This document shows, piece by piece, positions 15,653 to 23,740 of a DNA stretch of 34,352 bases (positions are counted from its first letter, which is position 1; each line of letters begins with the position of its first letter). The notes below the pieces were generated by a model. It had not been told where the DNA came from. It ran no database searches and worked only from the letters and a program-made list of their open reading frames with translations. Source of the stretch: JAGTRP01 sp035255045 (GTDB taxonomy: Bacteria > Pseudomonadota > Gammaproteobacteria > Burkholderiales > Rhodocyclaceae); contig DATFAA010000129.1 of assembly GCA_035255045.1 (NCBI GenBank), positions 1 to 34,352 on the forward strand, given 5' to 3'. A program made the translations under genes and the position numbers.

Positions 15653-16609
15653 ATGGGCGGCCACCACCATCACCACGGCCACCATCACGGCCATCACCAT
15701 GGCCATGCCCACGACCACGGCGGCAGCGGCCGCACCCTCGTTATCGCCCTCCTCCTCACCCTGGCCCTGGCGGCGGTGGAAGTGGCGGCCGGCTGGCGCT
15801 CCGGCTCCCTGGCCCTGCTGGCGGACGCCGGCCACATGGTCACCGACGGCGCCTCCCTCGGGCTCTCCGCCTTCGCCGCCTGGCTGGCCGCCCGGCCGCC
15901 CAGCCTGCGCCATACCTACGGCTTCGGCAAGGCGGAAGTGCTGGCCGCCCTGGTCAACGCCTCGGCCATGCTGGCGGTGGTCTTCGGCATCGCCCTCGAG
16001 GCCTGGCGCCGCCTGCGCACCCCGGCCCCGGTGGACGGCGCCCTGGTGGGGGGGGTGGCCCTGGTCGGGCTGCTCATCAACCTGCTGGTGGCCTGGATGC
16101 TGTCCCGGGGCCAGCCCAATCTCAACGTCCGGGCCGCCCTGCTCCACGTCATGGGCGACGCCCTGGGGTCGGTGGCGGCCATCGTGGCCGGGGTCACCAT
16201 CTGGCTGACGGGCTGGACCCCCATCGATCCCATCCTCTCCATCCTCATGGGCGGCCTCATCCTGGCTTCCAGCATCCGCCTCATCCAGGAATGCCTCCAC
16301 GGCGCCATGGACGCCGTGCCCGCCCACATCGACCTCGCTTCCCTCGGCCGTCAGCTGGCCGCCGCGCCCGGGGTGCGGGACATCCACGACCTCCATGTCT
16401 GGTCCATCTCGGCCGAGCAGCCCGCCCTCTCCGCCCACGTGCGGGTGCTGAGCCTGGAGGGCTGGCCCCGCACCCTGCGGGCCCTGGTCGCCATCGCCCG
16501 CCGGGCCGGCATCGACCATGTGGCCTTCCAGCCCAGCCTGGTGGAGGAGGCCACCACCCAGCCCATTTATTTCCATCCCCAGCCCGGCTGGAGCAGGCGC
16601 CATCCCTGA
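15653..16609 (+). CDS. Cation diffusion facilitator (CDF) metal exporter with His-rich N-terminus
   Basis: This 318-residue CDF family protein exports Zn(II), Co(II) or related ions from the cytoplasm by proton antiport. The first 23 residues are almost all His and Gly (13 or so His), a metal-binding tail. The two HxxxD metal sites are present: HMVTD in helix 2 (ADAGHMVTDGASLG, about residue 60) and HVMGD in helix 5 (about 166). Six membrane helices and a C-terminal cytoplasmic domain beginning near GAMDAVP (about 220) complete the normal ZitB/CzcD layout. It starts 10 bases after the ASRT gene, so it is probably in the same transcript, although its function appears unrelated. Metal specificity is unknown. 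Confidence 0.92.
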   Translation: MGGHHHHHGHHHGHHHGHAHDHGGSGRTLVIALLLTLALAAVEVAAGWRSGSLALLADAGHMVTDGASLGLSAFAAWLAARPPSLRHTYGFGKAEVLAALVNASAMLAVVFGIALEAWRRLRTPAPVDGALVGGVALVGLLINLLVAWMLSRGQPNLNVRAALLHVMGDALGSVAAIVAGVTIWLTGWTPIDPILSILMGGLILASSIRLIQECLHGAMDAVPAHIDLASLGRQLAAAPGVRDIHDLHVWSISAEQPALSAHVRVLSLEGWPRTLRALVAIARRAGIDHVAFQPSLVEEATTQPIYFHPQPGWSRRHP

Positions 16610-16729
16610 AGCGGCCGGTGGCCGGGAACGAATCCTGCAGAACATCGTCGCCTGCTCCGACGGCCAAGGGGTGAAGTCAGCGGACGCTGTCGGGGGTTTT
16701 CCTTTTTGACCGGAACAAAGGAGATGCAG

Positions 16730-16813
16730 ATGAAAGTCGTCGGATGGGTTATCGCAATCATTTTCCTCGTCGGCCTGCTGGTGGTGTCGGGAGTCCTGAA
16801 ACTCATTTTCTGA
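16730..16813 (+). CDS. 27-residue single-helix membrane miniprotein
   Basis: ATG 16730 has GGAG (16719-16722, in AAAGGAG) at 7-base spacing and encodes 27 residues: MKVVGW, then an unbroken hydrophobic stretch of about 17 residues, a Lys near the end and a final LIF. Another ATG at 16724 is too close to the ribosome site. It lies between the CDF gene (120 bases upstream) and the SPW-VKOR gene (52 bases downstream). Such one-helix proteins often bind and modulate a larger membrane protein. The strong ribosome site and the exclusively hydrophobic composition argue that it is real; function unknown. Confidence 0.6.
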   Translation: MKVVGWVIAIIFLVGLLVVSGVLKLIF

Positions 16814-16865
16814 CCCGGCCGCAACCGGGAGGCCGCCGTCGACGGGAAGGCGGACGGCCGAGGCC

Positions 16866-18317
16866 ATGAAAGCCGCCGAGCACGACTCCCACCTGCAGCG
16901 GATGATGGAAATGCACCAGCAGACGCTGTGGGTGCATTTCGCCGTCATCCTGCTGGGAGTCTGGTGCCTGACGGCGCCGGCCATCCTGGGCTACCGGGAC
17001 TCCGGCAACTGGGGAACGGCCGTGGCCCGGGTCATGGTGGAGCGCAACCTGGCCCCGCCGGAATGGCGGGCCGACGCCCTGGCCTGGAGCGACATGGCGA
17101 GCGGCGTCCTCCTCGTCGCCTTCGGCAGCCTCTCCCTCTTCCGGCGGCAGCGCTGGGCCCAGTGGGGGAGCTGCTTCACCGGCATCTGGCTCCTCTTCGC
17201 CCCCCTGGCCTTCTGGTCCCCCTCCCCCGCCGCCTACGCCAACGACACCCTGGTGGGCGCCCTGGCCATCGCCTTCGCCATCCTGGTGCCCATGATGCCG
17301 GGCATGGCCATGGACGCCATGGCGGCGGAGGAGGACATTCCCCCGGGCTGGAGCTATTCCCCGTCCTCCTGGTCCCAGCGCCTGCCCATCATCGCCCTCG
17401 CCTTCGTCGGCTTCTTCATCGCCCGCTACCTGGCGGCCTTCCAGATGGGACACATCTCCACGGTCTGGGAACCCTTCTTCGGCACTGGCCCCTCCTTCGC
17501 CAACATGTTCACCGTCAACGGCACGGCCCGCATCATCACCTCCGACGTCTCCCGGGCCTGGCCCATCCCCGACGCCGGCCTGGGGGCCATGAGCTACCTG
17601 CTGGAGGCCCTGTCGGGGATGATGGGGGACCGGCGGCGCTGGCGCACCATGCCCTGGATGGTGGCCATGTTCGGGGTCCTGGTCATCCCCCTGGGCGGCG
17701 TGAGCATCTTTTTCATCATCATCCAGCCCATCGTCATCGGCACCTGGTGCACCCTGTGCCTCATTTCGGCGGCGGCCATGGTCCTCATGCTCCCCTACAC
17801 CTTCGACGAGATCGTGGCCATGGTCCAGTTCCTGGCCCGGGCCAAGGGGGAAGGCCAGTCCCTGTGGCAGGTCTTCTGGCACGGCGGTACTGTTTCAGGC
17901 GCCGGCAAGGATGCCGGTCCGCCCCTGGCCATCGGCACCGGCCGCCTCGCCGCCCTGGCTGAGCAGGCCCGGGCCCTGCCCAAGGCCCTCACGGTGTCGG
18001 CGGCCCTGGGGATCTGGCTCATGTTCACCCGCCTCACCTTCGGCACCACGGGCGCCCTGGCCAACAGCGACCACCTGGTGGGTTCCGTGGTATTCACCTT
18101 CGCCATCGCCGCCTTCGCGGAGAGCGCGCGGCCCCTGCGGGCCATCAACCTCCTCTTCGGCGCCTGGCTGGCCCTCTCCCCCTGGGTCCTGGAGGGCGGT
18201 AACGGGGCTGCGCTGGTGGGCGACATGGCGGTGGGGGCGCTCCTCATGATCCTGGCCCTGCCCCGGGGGCCGGTCCGCCATTCCTACGGCGGCTGGGACC
18301 GCTACCTGGTGTGGTGA
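16866..18317 (+). CDS. SPW-repeat / vitamin K epoxide reductase-like membrane fusion protein
   Basis: This 483-residue polytopic membrane protein has three parts. The N-terminal region has an SPW-type repeat pattern (WVHFAVILLGVWCLTAPAILGY, about residues 22-43 in two overlapping blocks; LLFAPLAFW near 116). The middle resembles VKOR, with the helix-end motif C295-T-L-C298 in TWCTLCLISAAAM, and a second SPW-type region follows near the C-terminus (LLFGAWLALSPWVLEG). VKOR homologues reoxidise thiol-disulfide carriers using quinone. The usual second cysteine pair in the periplasmic loop is not seen: the matching segment reads DVSRAWPIPDAGLGAMSY. It could therefore be a partial oxidoreductase or accept electrons from a partner. 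The ribosome site is weak. A hairpin follows the stop codon. Confidence 0.75.
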   Translation: MKAAEHDSHLQRMMEMHQQTLWVHFAVILLGVWCLTAPAILGYRDSGNWGTAVARVMVERNLAPPEWRADALAWSDMASGVLLVAFGSLSLFRRQRWAQWGSCFTGIWLLFAPLAFWSPSPAAYANDTLVGALAIAFAILVPMMPGMAMDAMAAEEDIPPGWSYSPSSWSQRLPIIALAFVGFFIARYLAAFQMGHISTVWEPFFGTGPSFANMFTVNGTARIITSDVSRAWPIPDAGLGAMSYLLEALSGMMGDRRRWRTMPWMVAMFGVLVIPLGGVSIFFIIIQPIVIGTWCTLCLISAAAMVLMLPYTFDEIVAMVQFLARAKGEGQSLWQVFWHGGTVSGAGKDAGPPLAIGTGRLAALAEQARALPKALTVSAALGIWLMFTRLTFGTTGALANSDHLVGSVVFTFAIAAFAESARPLRAINLLFGAWLALSPWVLEGGNGAALVGDMAVGALLMILALPRGPVRHSYGGWDRYLVW

Positions 18318-18325
18318 GCGCAGGT

Positions 18326-18342
18326 GCTCCCTTGCCGGGAGC
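18326..18342 (+). terminator. Hairpin after the SPW-VKOR gene
   Basis: GCTCCC, TTGCC loop, GGGAGC: a perfect 6-bp stem 8 bases after the stop codon, without a T-run. Weak or Rho-assisted termination is possible. Confidence 0.4.
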
Positions 18343-18388
18343 CCGGAGAGACATAAATGGCCGCCGCCTGGCGACGCTGAGTCAATAA

Positions 18389-18402
18389 TGACCAGGCCGT
18401 CA
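18389..18402. promoter_or_regulatory. Possible upstream activator site for the octaheme operon
   Basis: TGAC-N6-GTCA (18389-18392 and 18399-18402) lies about 80-95 bases upstream of the sigma-54 -24 element, the usual distance for an enhancer site. The arms are short, so this is a weak call. Confidence 0.25.
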
Positions 18403-18481
18403 TCGGCCCACTCGCTGAAAATCTCGGCAGCCCCGCGCTAAGTCCCTGTTTCACCATTGGTAAATCCATTGCATCCGATGC

Positions 18482-18497
18482 TGGCACAGCGCCTGCT
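18482..18497 (+). promoter_or_regulatory. Sigma-54 (-24/-12) promoter of the DUF302-octaheme operon
   Basis: TGGCAC-AGCGC-CTGCT: the -24 GG (18483-18484) and the -12 GC (18495-18496) are separated by exactly 10 bases, with one mismatch to the TGGCAC-N5-TTGCT consensus. It is 144 bases ahead of the DUF302 start. A sigma-54 activator gene is encoded at the far end of the same cluster. Confidence 0.75.
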
Positions 18498-18640
18498 AAG
18501 AAGCGCCTCATACCTCTCCTCTGCATGATCGATTGCAGAGAAGGGCTATCAGCTTCGCCCCAGTCATTACGAGACGTGCCTGGTACGAAGCCATACCAGT
18601 GCAGCGGCGCCGTCCGCGAGATAAGGGAGGAGAGAAACCA

Positions 18641-19192
18641 ATGACAAGATTCATCGCGGGGATAGTTGCAGGTGCCGCCCTGTTTGCCCTGCTTGCCTGG
18701 AACATGGCCGGCAGCCTGATGTTCACCGAGCGGGAAAGCCCGTTCAGCGTCGAGGAGACGGTGGCCCGCATCCAGCAGAACATCCAGGCCACCGGCAAGG
18801 GCTGGTCCCTGTCGGGCCTGCGCAATGCCGCCAAGCCCATCGAGGCCGCCGGCGGCAATGTCCTGCCGGTGCTCATGATCGAGGCTTGCAGCACCCAGTA
18901 CTCGGCACCCATCCTCAAGAATGACGACATCCGGTTCCTCTCCAACCTGATGCCCTGCAAGATCTCCGTCTACAAGAAGAGCGACGGCAAGGTGTACATC
19001 GGCATGATGAACGCCCGGCTGATCGGCAGGCTCTTCGGCCCGGAAGTGGGCGCCCTCATGGAGCAGGTGGCGGAAGACCAGGCCGGCTTCGTCAAGTTCG
19101 ACCCCAGCAAGCCGGCCCCGGCCATGATCAAGGGCACCCCCGGCGGCGGCGGCGAGAGCGGCGGCTCCGGCGGCGCTGCCGGCGGCTGCTGA
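18641..19192 (+). CDS. Membrane-anchored DUF302 protein with Gly-rich, Cys-ending tail
   Basis: This 183-residue protein begins with a signal/anchor helix (GIVAGAALFALLAWNMAGSL, about residues 7-26) followed by a DUF302-type domain: SVEETVARIQQNIQATGKGW, later VLMIEACSTQYSAPIL, then LMPCKISVYKKSDGKVYIGMMN across two overlapping blocks, and a typical MEQVAED helix. The last 16 residues are nearly all Gly and Ser, ending in Cys. The DUF302 domain is small and of unknown role; it often occurs near thiol or haem redox genes. A strong GGGAGGAGAG ribosome site supports the start. It is the first gene after the sigma-54 promoter, with the octaheme cytochrome start 35 bases downstream. A periplasmic haem, thiol or substrate-handling job for the reductase is inference. 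Confidence 0.8.
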   Translation: MTRFIAGIVAGAALFALLAWNMAGSLMFTERESPFSVEETVARIQQNIQATGKGWSLSGLRNAAKPIEAAGGNVLPVLMIEACSTQYSAPILKNDDIRFLSNLMPCKISVYKKSDGKVYIGMMNARLIGRLFGPEVGALMEQVAEDQAGFVKFDPSKPAPAMIKGTPGGGGESGGSGGAAGGC

Positions 19193-19227
19193 ATGGTGAT
19201 CTGCCCATGACTGCCCGAGGAGACACC

Positions 19228-20892
19228 ATGCGAACCCGATTCAAGAAAGTCCTGGCCGCCCTGGCCGGGGGGCTGATGCTGGCGGCCACCGCCGCATTCG
19301 CCAACCCGGCGCCAACGGCCCAGCCGGCTCCGGCGGCGACCCCGGCCACCGCCCCTGCAGCCCCGGGCAAGCCGGCGGCCACGTCCACCGCCGACCACAG
19401 CAAGTTCGAAGCCCTGCGCCAGAACTTCAAAACCGGGCCGGAAGTGACCAAGGCCTGCCTGAGCTGCCACACCGAGGCCGCCAAGCAGGTCCAGCACACC
19501 AAGCACTGGACCTGGGACTACACCAATCCCCAGACCGGCCAGCGCCTGGGCAAGAAGAATCTGATCAACAACTACTGCACCTCCACCATCTCCAACGAGA
19601 AGGACTGCATGGCCTGCCACGCCGGCTACGGCTGGAAGGACGCCAGCTTCGACTTCTCGAATGAGCAGAACGTGGACTGCCTGGTCTGCCACGACACCAC
19701 CGGCTCCTACCGCAAGCTGCCCGGGGACGCGGGCCACCCGATCTACGAGCGCAAGGAGTTTCCCCACGGCTCCGGCAAGTTCGTGGAGGCGGTGGATCTC
19801 CAGAAGGTCGCCCAGAAGATCGGCAAGACCAGTCGCACCACCTGCGGCGCCTGCCACTTCTTCGGCGCCGGGGCCAACGGCGCCAAGCACGGCGACCTGG
19901 ACAGCTCCCTGCAGAATCCCGGCAAGTACCTGGATGTGCACATGGACAAAGCGGGCCTGAACTTCACCTGCGCCACCTGCCATTCCACCTCGTCCCACCA
20001 GGTGGCCGGCAGCCGCTACGCCATGGACGCCGCCCCCAAGGGCGCCGCCCATATCCGCGGCAAGGCCGACGACAAGCCGGCCTCCTGCCAGTCCTGCCAC
20101 GGCAACCGGCCGCACCCGGAGAAGATGGGCAAGCTCAACGACCACACCGCCAAGGTGGCGTGCCAGACCTGCCACATCGCCGAGTACGCCCGCACCCCCA
20201 TCGGCAGCGAGCTCTCCTGGGACTGGTCCAAGGCCACCACCATGGGCCCGGACGGCAAGCCCATGGCCGCCAAGGACAGCGCCGGCCGCCGCGCCTTCGA
20301 TTCCAAGAAGGGCCAGTGGGTGTGGGATTCCTACCTGGTGCCGGAATACCGCTGGTTCAACGGCGAATTCACCTACAAGACCTACCGGGACAAGATCGAC
20401 CCCAGCCAGACCCTGGAGATCAACCACCCGGGCGGCGCCCCCGGCCAGGCCGACTCCCGCATCTGGCCCTTCAAGGTGCACCGGGGCAAGCAGCCCTACG
20501 ACACCGAGAACCTCAACCTCACCGTCCAGCACACCGCCGGCGAGGATGACACCGCCCTCTGGCACAACTACGACTGGCAGAAGGCCATCGCCAAGGGCAT
20601 GCAGACCGTCGGCCTGCCCTTCAGCGGCAAGTTCGATTTCGTCAGCACCGAGATGTACTGGCCCATCACCCACATGGTGGCGCCCAAGGGCGATGCCCTG
20701 CAATGCCAGCAGTGCCACGGCGAGAACAGCCGCCTGAAGGGCATCACCGGCATCTATATGCCCGGCCGCGACCGCAACCCGATCGTCGACGCCATCGGCT
20801 GGGGCGTGGTCGGCCTCGCCTTCCTGGGCAGCCTGGTGCATGGACTGGTCCGCATCGTGGCCTATCGCCGCAACCGGAGGAATGGACAATGA
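19228..20892 (+). CDS. Octaheme c-type cytochrome, tetrathionate reductase (OTR) family, with C-terminal membrane anchor
   Basis: This 554-residue multihaem protein has a signal peptide (KKVLAALAGGLMLAATAAFA) and a Pro/Ala-rich linker. Eight CxxCH haem sites begin at about residues 77, 127, 151, 206, 248, 287, 312 and 493. The number, spacing and gap before the last site match the octaheme tetrathionate reductase family, studied in Shewanella, which reduces tetrathionate, nitrite and hydroxylamine in vitro. A C-terminal hydrophobic helix (about 520-545) followed by RRNRRN anchors it in the membrane with the haems periplasmic. The start at 19228 follows GAGGAGAC; an in-frame ATG at 19207 lacks this. 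Its stop overlaps the next start by ATGA, so it is tightly coupled to a quinol-oxidising cytochrome b. The physiological substrate is open. Confidence 0.9.
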   Translation: MRTRFKKVLAALAGGLMLAATAAFANPAPTAQPAPAATPATAPAAPGKPAATSTADHSKFEALRQNFKTGPEVTKACLSCHTEAAKQVQHTKHWTWDYTNPQTGQRLGKKNLINNYCTSTISNEKDCMACHAGYGWKDASFDFSNEQNVDCLVCHDTTGSYRKLPGDAGHPIYERKEFPHGSGKFVEAVDLQKVAQKIGKTSRTTCGACHFFGAGANGAKHGDLDSSLQNPGKYLDVHMDKAGLNFTCATCHSTSSHQVAGSRYAMDAAPKGAAHIRGKADDKPASCQSCHGNRPHPEKMGKLNDHTAKVACQTCHIAEYARTPIGSELSWDWSKATTMGPDGKPMAAKDSAGRRAFDSKKGQWVWDSYLVPEYRWFNGEFTYKTYRDKIDPSQTLEINHPGGAPGQADSRIWPFKVHRGKQPYDTENLNLTVQHTAGEDDTALWHNYDWQKAIAKGMQTVGLPFSGKFDFVSTEMYWPITHMVAPKGDALQCQQCHGENSRLKGITGIYMPGRDRNPIVDAIGWGVVGLAFLGSLVHGLVRIVAYRRNRRNGQ

Positions 20893-21491
20893 GCAGCACG
20901 AGAATCTATCTGTACAAGCGCTACGAGCGCTTCTGGCACTGGTCCCAGGCCGCCCTCATCATCCTCATGATGGTCACCGGCTTCGAGGTGCACGGCACCT
21001 ACAGGTGGCTGGGCTTCGGCCAGGCCGTGCAGATCCATACCCTGGCGGCCTGGTCCCTGCTGGTGGTGTGGGCCTTCACCATGTTCTGGCAATTCACCAC
21101 CGGCGAGTGGCGCCAGTACATCCCGACCCTCAAGAAGGTCGGCGACGTGGTGCGCTTCTACGCCTTCGGCATCTTCACGGGGGCATCCCATCCCTTCCAC
21201 AAGACGGCGGAGCAGAAGCACAACCCCCTGCAGCGCCTGGCCTACCTGTCCTTCCTGGCCATCATGGGCCCCTTCATCTGGGGCTCCGGGCTCCTCTACC
21301 TGTTCTACGGGCAGTGGGAGGCATTGGGCCTCACCGCCTACCTGAACCTGGAATGGGTCGCCTTCTTCCACACCGTCGGCGCCTTCATGATCCTGGCCTT
21401 CTTCTTCGTCCACGTGTACATGACCACCACCGGCGAGACCTGGTATGCCCACATCAAATCCATGGTCACGGGCTGGGAAGAGAGCCACTGA
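20889..21491 (+). CDS. Cytochrome b561-like membrane subunit (quinol:octaheme electron transfer)
   Basis: This 200-residue four-helix membrane protein is of the cytochrome b561/Ni-hydrogenase b-subunit type. Candidate haem-ligand histidines lie in ERFWHWSQA (about residue 17), QIHTLAAW (about 50), FFHTVGAF (about 160) and FFFVHVYMTTTGETWYAH (about 175 and C-terminal), which fits a dihaem b cytochrome. It would oxidise quinol and feed the periplasmic octaheme protein. The ATGA overlap with the preceding gene shows translational coupling. The thioredoxin-like gene starts inside its last 47 bases. The family resemblance to thiosulfate reductase and formate dehydrogenase gamma subunits is general, so it does not define the substrate. 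Confidence 0.88.
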   Translation: MSSTRIYLYKRYERFWHWSQAALIILMMVTGFEVHGTYRWLGFGQAVQIHTLAAWSLLVVWAFTMFWQFTTGEWRQYIPTLKKVGDVVRFYAFGIFTGASHPFHKTAEQKHNPLQRLAYLSFLAIMGPFIWGSGLLYLFYGQWEALGLTAYLNLEWVAFFHTVGAFMILAFFFVHVYMTTTGETWYAHIKSMVTGWEESH

Positions 21492-22320
21492 CGCCGGCCG
21501 GCTCAGTCCCTGGCTGACCGCGGCCCTCGCCCTGTGGGCGCTGGCGGCCGGGGCCGGGGAGGCGCCGGTGCCCCACCTGGATTCCCGGGGCCAGGCGGCC
21601 TACCGGGAATTCCAGGCGGCGCCGCCCCACCGGGCCTTCGTCATCGCCCCCGGCGGCGCCTGGTCCTGGAAGGCCGCGGAAGCCACCCCCGAGGCCGCCC
21701 TGGAGGCGGCGACCGGGGCCTGCCGGGAAAGCACCGAGCAAGCGTGCGTGCCCTACGACGTCGACGGGCGGACGGTTTTCGATGCCCGCGCCTGGTCTTC
21801 CCTGTGGGGGCCTTACGCCAGCCCGGCAAAGGCCCGGCAGCGCCCGGCCGGTACCGCCCGCGGCCAGCGTTTCCCCGATCTCGCCTGGCGCACCGCCGCC
21901 GGCAAGGCGACGCATCTCTCCGAACTGCGGGGCAAGGTGGTGGTGCTGCATTTCTGGGGCAGCTGGTGCGCCCCCTGCCGCCGGGAAATGCCGGAACTCC
22001 AGAGGCTGTACCGGCAGGTGGGCGATGGCGGCGATATCCGTTTCGTCCTCCTGCCGGTGCGGGAGGACTTCGCCACCGCCCGGCACTGGGCGGAGCAGCA
22101 ACAACTCGACCTGCCCCTCGGCGATCCGGGCGGCGCCGGCGAGCGGCTCTCCCTGGCGGGCGGCGGGACGGTGCCGGACCGGGAGATGGCGCGGGTCTTC
22201 CCCTCCACCTACGTCATCGACCGCAGCGGCATCGTCGTCTTCGCCCATCCCGGGCCGGTCGCCGACTGGCCGGGCTACCTGCCCTTCCTGCGGGACGCGG
22301 CGGCCCGCTCGGGGCGCTGA
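21445..22320 (+). CDS. TlpA-like periplasmic thioredoxin-fold protein
   Basis: This protein of up to 291 residues has an N-terminal signal sequence (basic RAGKRATDAGR, then LTAALALWALAAGA), a middle region of about 100 residues rich in Ala, and a C-terminal thioredoxin-fold domain of the TlpA/ResA type. The active site is WC175-A-P-C178 in HFWGSWCAPCRREMPELQ, and the cis-Pro region is FPSTYVIDRSG. The middle region (YREFQAAPPHRAFVIAPGGAW and later DGRTVFDARAW) looks like an extra domain I do not recognise. The only in-frame ATG is 21445, inside the cytochrome b gene; no alternative ATG, GTG or TTG occurs before the signal helix. It may keep haem-site or DUF302 cysteines reduced for assembly or activity of the octaheme protein. 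It ends 46 bases inside the convergent regulator gene. Confidence 0.8.
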   Translation: MPTSNPWSRAGKRATDAGRLSPWLTAALALWALAAGAGEAPVPHLDSRGQAAYREFQAAPPHRAFVIAPGGAWSWKAAEATPEAALEAATGACRESTEQACVPYDVDGRTVFDARAWSSLWGPYASPAKARQRPAGTARGQRFPDLAWRTAAGKATHLSELRGKVVVLHFWGSWCAPCRREMPELQRLYRQVGDGGDIRFVLLPVREDFATARHWAEQQQLDLPLGDPGGAGERLSLAGGGTVPDREMARVFPSTYVIDRSGIVVFAHPGPVADWPGYLPFLRDAAARSGR

Positions 22321-23624
22321 CCCGGTTCAGCCTGGAGCTTGCGGTCGATGGTGCGCCGGCTGATGCCCAGCCGGCGCGCCAGCTCGGCCTTGTCGCCGTC
22401 GAGCCGGGCCAGGGCCTCCCGCAGGTAGCGCCGCTCCAGCACGTCGAGGGGGACGATGTCGGTTTCATGGCCCGGGGCGTCGGCATCGGCCGGCACGGCC
22501 GGCAGGTGGGCCGGCTCGATGACATCGCCGTCGGCAAGGATGACCGCCTGCTCGAGAATGTTGCGCAGTTCGCGGATGTTGCCGGGAAAGTCGTAGGCCA
22601 GCAGCGCCTTCTCGGCAGCCGGGGAGAGGCGCATGGCCCGCTCCGGCGACAGGCGGGACAGGATGTCCCTGGCCAGCAGGGGCAGGTCCTCCCGGCGCTC
22701 CCGCAGGGACGGCAGGGTGATCGGAAAGGCGGCGATCCGGTAATAGAGGTCGCGGCGGAAAGTGCCGGCCTCCACCATGGCCGGGAGATTCCGGTGGGTC
22801 GCCGCGACCAGCCGGAAATCGGCGCGCAGGGTCTCCACCCCGCCCACCCGCCGGAAGGTGCCCGTCTCCAGCAGGCGCAGAAGCTTCACCTGCAGGCTGA
22901 GGGGGATGTCGCCCAGTTCGTCGAGGAACAGGGTGCCGCCGGCAGCGGCTTCGACCAGACCGATCTTGCGCTGGCTGGCGCCGGTGAAGGCGCCCTTCTC
23001 ATGGCCGAACAGTTCCGATTCGAACAGGCTTTCCGTCATGCCCGAGCAATCGACGGGCACGAAGGACTTGGCCTTGCGCGGGCTCAGGCTGTGCACGGTC
23101 TGGGCGGCCAGTTCCTTGCCGGTGCCGGATTCTCCCAGGAGCAGGACGGAGGTATTGCGGCCGGCAACGCGGTGCAGCAATTCCAGCATGCGCCTGAAGG
23201 CGGGGGAATGGCCCACCATGCCCGACAGCGGGCGCTCCCCGGCCCGTTCCCGCAGGGTGGTCATGGCTTCGACGAAATAGCGGATGCGGTCTTCCCGGTC
23301 GCGGATCGGGATCAGTTCCACATCGACATATTGGAGGCCCTGGGGGGTGTAGTGCTGGTGCAGCACCCGGCTGGAGTGGCCGCTCTTGAAGGCCGTGGCC
23401 CGCGGACAGGACTCGCCGCAGAGGTCGCAGGGCTGTTCGAAGTGGTGGGAGACCTCGTGGCAGGTCCGCCCGATCAGCCCGGCCGGGTCGCCGTATTCGT
23501 CCCGATAGGCGCGGTTGGCGGCCAGGATGCGGTAATCGAGGTCGATCAGGATGCGGGGCCCCGGCATCGCATCGAGCATGGAAACGAGTTCGGACGGCAG
23601 ATGGACGGCGGCGAGGGTAGTCAT
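22275..23624 (-). CDS. Sigma-54-dependent transcriptional activator with Cys-containing PAS domain
   Basis: This 449-residue bacterial enhancer-binding protein has an N-terminal PAS sensor at about 10-125, carrying C55, H60, H61, C66, C69 and C73 in a compact cluster (TCHEVSHHFEQPCDLCGESC). An AAA+ domain follows, with Walker A GESGTGKE (164-171), the sigma-54 contact loop GAFTGA (211-216) and Walker B TLFLDELGD (from 231). A C-terminal Fis-type helix-turn-helix ends in ELARRLGISRRTIDRKL. The PAS cluster could bind metal, an Fe-S centre or haem, or form redox-active disulfides. No receiver domain is present, so it senses directly. The two sigma-54 promoters flanking it are the natural targets: the DUF302-octaheme operon and the DUF6858 gene. 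Its last codons overlap the TlpA-like gene tail to tail. Confidence 0.92.
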   Translation of the reverse strand: MTTLAAVHLPSELVSMLDAMPGPRILIDLDYRILAANRAYRDEYGDPAGLIGRTCHEVSHHFEQPCDLCGESCPRATAFKSGHSSRVLHQHYTPQGLQYVDVELIPIRDREDRIRYFVEAMTTLRERAGERPLSGMVGHSPAFRRMLELLHRVAGRNTSVLLLGESGTGKELAAQTVHSLSPRKAKSFVPVDCSGMTESLFESELFGHEKGAFTGASQRKIGLVEAAAGGTLFLDELGDIPLSLQVKLLRLLETGTFRRVGGVETLRADFRLVAATHRNLPAMVEAGTFRRDLYYRIAAFPITLPSLRERREDLPLLARDILSRLSPERAMRLSPAAEKALLAYDFPGNIRELRNILEQAVILADGDVIEPAHLPAVPADADAPGHETDIVPLDVLERRYLREALARLDGDKAELARRLGISRRTIDRKLQAEPGQRPERAAASRRKGR

Positions 23625-23740
23625 GAATGACTCAGGCAGGTGCTTGATAGGTCAATTCTGGCCAAAACCCGTGGGGCAGGCAAGCCGGATGTTGGGCGAA
23701 GCGTCCCGCAATGGCTTGTTTCCACGGGCGGACCGGTTTC

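Noticed and set aside
15653..15722. CAC/CAT-rich tract considered as a simple-sequence or regulatory repeat
   Set aside because: It encodes the His-rich metal-binding tail common in CDF exporters.
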